Below are positions 7,103-9,613 of a DNA stretch of 9,613 bases, in pieces. The number at the start of each line of letters is the position of its first letter. Within the stretch, counting starts at the first letter, position 1. Below the pieces are notes generated by a model. The model ran no database searches, had not been told where the DNA came from, and saw only the letters and a list, made by a program, of their open reading frames with translations. A program made the translations under genes and the position numbers. The DNA comes from Actinomycetes bacterium (GTDB lineage: Bacteria; Actinomycetota; Actinomycetes; Mycobacteriales; Mycobacteriaceae): assembly GCA_022600695.1 (NCBI GenBank), contig JAHZJY010000120.1:1-9613 (forward strand). Reading direction: 5' to 3'.

Positions 7103-8080
7103 TCAGGAGGGTTTAACCCCGGTGACCATGACGTTGTAGTACCACGACTTCGGCACCACCCGCCGCCAGAGGTTGTCGTCGACCCAACTCAGGGTGGTCC
7201 AGCCGCCGAAGGCGAATTTCGCCCAACGCCAGCCGAGTTTGCCGGGTGGCACCATCGCCTCGAGGGTGCGCAGCGGCCAGCCCAACATGGCCGCGGTGAA
7301 TTCGGTTGTCCTGGTGGACACCTCGGTGGCTCCGGCGTTGCACGCCATCCGCTCGAGATCGGCCGGTTCGAAGGTGTGCAGATCCACCACGGCCTCCAGT
7401 GCGGCAGCGCGCGAGGACTCGTCCAGTTCGGCCTGCGGCCGACGCCAACCCGACAAACCGGGAAGCCGGGTTGCGTTGGTGGCCACCCGCCAGGTCAGCG
7501 TGGACAGGTTGCGCGCGTAGCCGTTGCCGACCGTGGTGGGTTCACCGGCGAAGACGAACCGGCCGCCGGGTTTGAGCACCCGCAGCACCTCGCTCAGGGA
7601 CTTCTCGACGTCGGGGATGTGATGCAGAACCGCGTGTCCGACCACCAGGTCGAAGGTGTCGTCGTCATACGGGATGCCTTCGGCATCGGCCACCCGACCG
7701 TCGATATCCAGACCCAGCGACTCACCGTTGCGGACCGCCACCTTGACCATGCCCGGCGAGAGATCGGTGACCGATCCACGGCGGGCCACCCCGGCCTGGA
7801 TCAGGTTCAGCAGGAAGAAGCCGCTTCCACAGCCCAACTCCAGGGCGCGGCCATAGGGCAGCTCACGAAGCTCCGCGGCCGGGACGGTGGCGTCGAACAA
7901 ATCCCGGGCGTAGTCGACACAACGCTTGTCATAGGAGATCGACCACTTGTCGTCATAGGTCTCCGCTTCCCAGTCGTGATAGAGAACCTGGGCCAGCTTG
8001 GAATCCTTGAGGGCCGCCTCGACCTGCTCGGCGGTCGCATGCGGATTGGGCTGGGGAACCGCGGCATCCGTCGTCGTCAT
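7103..8080 (-). CDS. Class I SAM-dependent methyltransferase, Rv3038c-like
   Basis: The product has 325 residues, close to the recalled 327 of M. tuberculosis Rv3038c. After a region of about 75 residues (including YHDWEAETYDDKW near 34-46), the Rossmann core shows ELGCGSGFF at 81-89 (motif I), Asp106 ending strand 2, DAEGIPY at 132-138, and FDLVVGHAVLHHIPD near 143-157, then LKPGGRFVFAGEP, all typical of the Methyltransf_11/UbiE-like group. A C-terminal extension after about 185, rich in Trp and ending KSWYYNVMVTGVKPS, may hold the acceptor. The substrate is unknown; MGLP sugars or a lipid are guesses from location. I start at ATG 8080, not the frame's earlier start at 8158, because the extra 26 residues would overlap the crotonase gene and are unlike the family. 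The TGA overlaps a possible CTG start of the next gene. Confidence 0.9.
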   Translation of the reverse strand: MTTTDAAVPQPNPHATAEQVEAALKDSKLAQVLYHDWEAETYDDKWSISYDKRCVDYARDLFDATVPAAELRELPYGRALELGCGSGFFLLNLIQAGVARRGSVTDLSPGMVKVAVRNGESLGLDIDGRVADAEGIPYDDDTFDLVVGHAVLHHIPDVEKSLSEVLRVLKPGGRFVFAGEPTTVGNGYARNLSTLTWRVATNATRLPGLSGWRRPQAELDESSRAAALEAVVDLHTFEPADLERMACNAGATEVSTRTTEFTAAMLGWPLRTLEAMVPPGKLGWRWAKFAFGGWTTLSWVDDNLWRRVVPKSWYYNVMVTGVKPS

Positions 8081-8083
8081 GCA

Positions 8084-8100
8084 GGGCAGCCTAACTGCCC
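8084..8100 (-). promoter_or_regulatory. Start-site hairpin with stop codon and AGG in the loop
   Basis: On the minus strand GGGCAG pairs perfectly with CTGCCC (6 bp) around the loop TTAGG. The loop holds the TAG stop of echA17 and an AGG nine bases before ATG 8080; the ATG lies three bases after the stem. TAGGCT, seven bases upstream of the ATG, also fits a leaderless -10 box. Translational coupling and an internal promoter are both possible. Confidence 0.45.
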
Positions 8101-8804
8101 GCCGCGGGGACAAAAACCTCGCCATAGCGCTCCACCTGGCCGCTGGGGTCAAGATCACCGTCGATCAGCGCCTTGGCCACCGCCAGCGCGGCGGCCGGGG
8201 CATCGACGAAGCGGCCCGCCCAGCTCAGGGCTGAATCGTAGACATCGTCGGGGGCCACCAGTTCGTCGACCAGACTCATCTTGAGCGCCTCCCGGGCATC
8301 GACGAAGCGGCCACTGAACACCAGTTCCTTGGCCCGCGGACGACCCACTGTCCGGGCCAGCCGCAGGCACCCGCCGCCACCCGGCACCAGTCCGGCGAGG
8401 ATCTCGGTGGCGCCCACCTTGATGTTGTCCCCGCCCACTCGCCAATCGGCGGCCAGCGCCAGGCTTAAGCCCGCACCCAACGCGTAGCCGGTGACCGCCG
8501 CGACGGTCGGTTTGGGAATCGCGGCCACCGCATCGAGGGCGGCCCGGCGGATCAGATCGGCCCTCTGGGCCTCGGCCCGGTCGAGTGTCCGAAGCTCGGG
8601 AACGTCGTCACCGGCCGAGAAGATCTCATGGCCCCCGTAGAGGATGACGGCGGCGATATCGCGGCGCCGGGAGACCTCCGCGGCGGCATCGGCCAATTCC
8701 CGGTAGGCCTGCCGGGTCAGTGTGTTGCTGGGCTCGCGGCTGATCATCACCGTACCGATCCCGGGCTGATCATCGTGGGTGTGGAGATCGACGAACTCGC
8801 GCAC
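8091..8804 (-). CDS. echA17: Crotonase-superfamily protein EchA17 (Rv3039c-like)
   Basis: The protein has 237 residues from GTG 8804. The crotonase fold is clear: FSAGDD at 62-67 forms the first half of the oxyanion hole, GYALGAG at 106-112 the second, and [14 protein letters not shown] at about 132-145 holds Glu134, which aligns with catalytic Glu164 of rat enoyl-CoA hydratase. The other classical glutamate (Glu144 of the rat enzyme) is replaced by Ser114 in [11 protein letters not shown]; as I recall, M. tuberculosis EchA17 has Thr there. The enzyme therefore should bind an acyl-CoA thioester, but ordinary enoyl-CoA hydration is doubtful. The start follows a GGTGAGG box nine bases upstream and matches the recalled N-terminus of the homologue. 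ATG 8822 in frame has no ribosome site and would overlap the Nudix gene by 14 bases. Its stop lies in the hairpin before the next gene. Confidence 0.88.
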   Translation of the reverse strand: MREFVDLHTHDDQPGIGTVMISREPSNTLTRQAYRELADAAAEVSRRRDIAAVILYGGHEIFSAGDDVPELRTLDRAEAQRADLIRRAALDAVAAIPKPTVAAVTGYALGAGLSLALAADWRVGGDNIKVGATEILAGLVPGGGGCLRLARTVGRPRAKELVFSGRFVDAREALKMSLVDELVAPDDVYDSALSWAGRFVDAPAAALAVAKALIDGDLDPSGQVERYGEVFVPAAGS

Positions 8805-8808
8805 GACG

Positions 8809-9613
8809 TCAGACCTCACCATGGCGGCGCAGCGCCCGGCGCCTGGCCTCGTTGTAACGGTCGGCGTCGAAGAACTCGATCTCCCAGTTGCCGTTGGCGA
8901 GTACGGTCATCTCCGGCTCAACCGCGGCGATCTGGCGTTCCAGAGCAAGCACGTCGGCCACGGTCCGTCCGGCCAACGAGTCGAGCTGGCTCCAGGTCGG
9001 CGGCAGCAGCAGGGCACGCCCGTGCGCGAAGTCCTCGATCGCCGCCTCCGGCCGGGTCCAGTCCGCGTGATCGGACTCGGTGTTCTGCCCATCGGCCCGC
9101 TGGCCTTCCGGCAGCGCACCGACGAAGAAGTAGGTGTCGTAGCGCCGGGTGCGTTCCTCCTTCGGCGTCACCCAGTTCGACCACGGCCGCAGCAGGTCAG
9201 CCCGAATCACCAGGTTCTCTGCCCGCAGGAAGTCGGCGAAGGACAAACTGCGGTCCTCCAGGGCGAACCGCTCCGAGCGATACACCGAGGCATCGCCGAC
9301 GATACTGTCGGGGTCGTCGGCCGGACCGGCGAACAGCACTCCGGACTCCTCGAAGGTCTCCCTGGCGGCGGCGCACACCAGCGCCTCGGCGAGGTCGGCC
9401 TGGATTCCGAAACGCTCTGCCCACCAGGAGGGTTCGGGCCCGTACCATGCGCGGTTACCCACCAGGCCGGTGTCGCGGTCGCGGTCGTCCACTCCCCCAC
9501 CCGGGAACACTGTCATCCCCGCGGCGAATTCCATCCCGGCATGGCGGCGCATCAGGAACACCGAAATTCCCTCGCTGGTGTCGCGTACCAGCATCACCGT
9601 GGCCGCTGGCCGG
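8809..9613 (-). CDS. Nudix hydrolase of the NUDT19 type, 5' end outside window (Rv3040c-like)
   Basis: About 267 codons are present and the frame stays open to the right edge. The first visible residues, [11 protein letters not shown], are the usual first strand of this family, so the real start is probably beyond 9613, and the GTG at 9597 is internal. The second half of the Nudix box, RETFEESGV, lies at 9337-9363. The first half, FPGGGVDD, is separated from it by an insertion of roughly 40 residues, as in the NUDT19 group, some of which are CoA diphosphatases. The usual Glu of the GX5E part is not in register because of the insertion. The likely reaction is cleavage of a nucleoside-diphosphate-linked compound; CoA or acyl-CoA is an inference from family and from the crotonase gene four bases downstream. 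It is the first visible gene of the minus-strand run. Confidence 0.88.
   Translation of the reverse strand, partial: RPAATVMLVRDTSEGISVFLMRRHAGMEFAAGMTVFPGGGVDDRDRDTGLVGNRAWYGPEPSWWAERFGIQADLAEALVCAAARETFEESGVLFAGPADDPDSIVGDASVYRSERFALEDRSLSFADFLRAENLVIRADLLRPWSNWVTPKEERTRRYDTYFFVGALPEGQRADGQNTESDHADWTRPEAAIEDFAHGRALLLPPTWSQLDSLAGRTVADVLALERQIAAVEPEMTVLANGNWEIEFFDADRYNEARRRALRRHGEV
8814..8820 (-). promoter_or_regulatory. Ribosome binding site that decides the echA17 start
   Basis: GGTGAGG on the minus strand lies nine bases before GTG 8804, inside the last codons of the Nudix gene. The competing ATG 8822 has only GCCGCC directly before it, so this site favours the shorter crotonase. Confidence 0.5.

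Noticed and set aside
8081..8158. Earlier start (8158) for the Rv3038c-like methyltransferase
   Set aside because: It would overlap echA17 by 68 bases, and ATG 8080 gives the family length.
7376..8284. Plus-strand open frame of 302 codons opposite the Rv3038c-like methyltransferase
   Set aside because: The opposite strand carries intact SAM motifs; this frame looks like a codon-bias shadow.
1..9613. Mobile elements, CRISPR arrays, tRNA or other structural RNA genes, long repeats
   Set aside because: None was seen by eye. The window is nearly filled by conserved housekeeping-type genes with uniform high-GC codon use, and no gap without a gene exceeds 90 bases.

Overview
The window is high-GC actinobacterial DNA with mycobacterial gene content. 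Gene order and protein sequences match, from memory, the Mycobacterium tuberculosis interval Rv3030 to Rv3040c, so I read it as chromosomal DNA of a Mycobacterium or Mycolicibacterium species. No database search was possible; homologue names rest on recalled sequences. The window is gene-dense with very short spacers. I see no mobile element, CRISPR array, tRNA or rRNA.

Layout. (1) 1-3041, plus strand: the 3' end of a SAM-dependent methyltransferase (Rv3030-like), a GH57 glucan branching-type enzyme (Rv3031-like) and a GT4 alpha-1,4-glucosyltransferase (Rv3032-like), joined by 4-base stop/start overlaps. (2) 3056-3793, minus strand: a left-handed beta-helix acyltransferase (Rv3034c-like) convergent with the glucosyltransferase. 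(3) 3794-3876: a divergent promoter region. (4) 3877-5166, plus strand: a lipoprotein with a PQQ-type beta-propeller (Rv3035-like). (5) 5223-9613, minus strand: a tight five-gene run, transcribed right to left: Nudix hydrolase (Rv3040c-like, cut by the window edge), crotonase EchA17, methyltransferase (Rv3038c-like), THUMP-like-family methyltransferase (Rv3037c-like) and a secreted DUF3298/TB22.2-like protein (Rv3036c-like).

How the genes work together. The left part is the known locus for methylglucose lipopolysaccharide (MGLP), the cytoplasmic, methylated and acylated alpha-glucan that binds long fatty acyl-CoAs. The GT4 enzyme extends the alpha-1,4-glucan, the GH57 enzyme is the candidate branching or remodelling enzyme, and the methyltransferases and the acyltransferase are candidates for decoration. 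The Nudix and crotonase genes suggest acyl-CoA metabolism next door, which fits a polysaccharide that handles acyl-CoA, but this link is inference.

I do not find a wholly new system. The observations most worth checking are: a TAGGCT box 6-8 bases before three minus-strand ATG starts; two gene junctions where a small hairpin holds both the upstream stop codon and a Shine-Dalgarno-like AGG in its loop; a conserved N-terminus of the Rv3037c-like protein that has no ATG, GTG or TTG start but a CTG overlapping the upstream stop; and an EchA17 that lacks one of the two classical catalytic glutamates.
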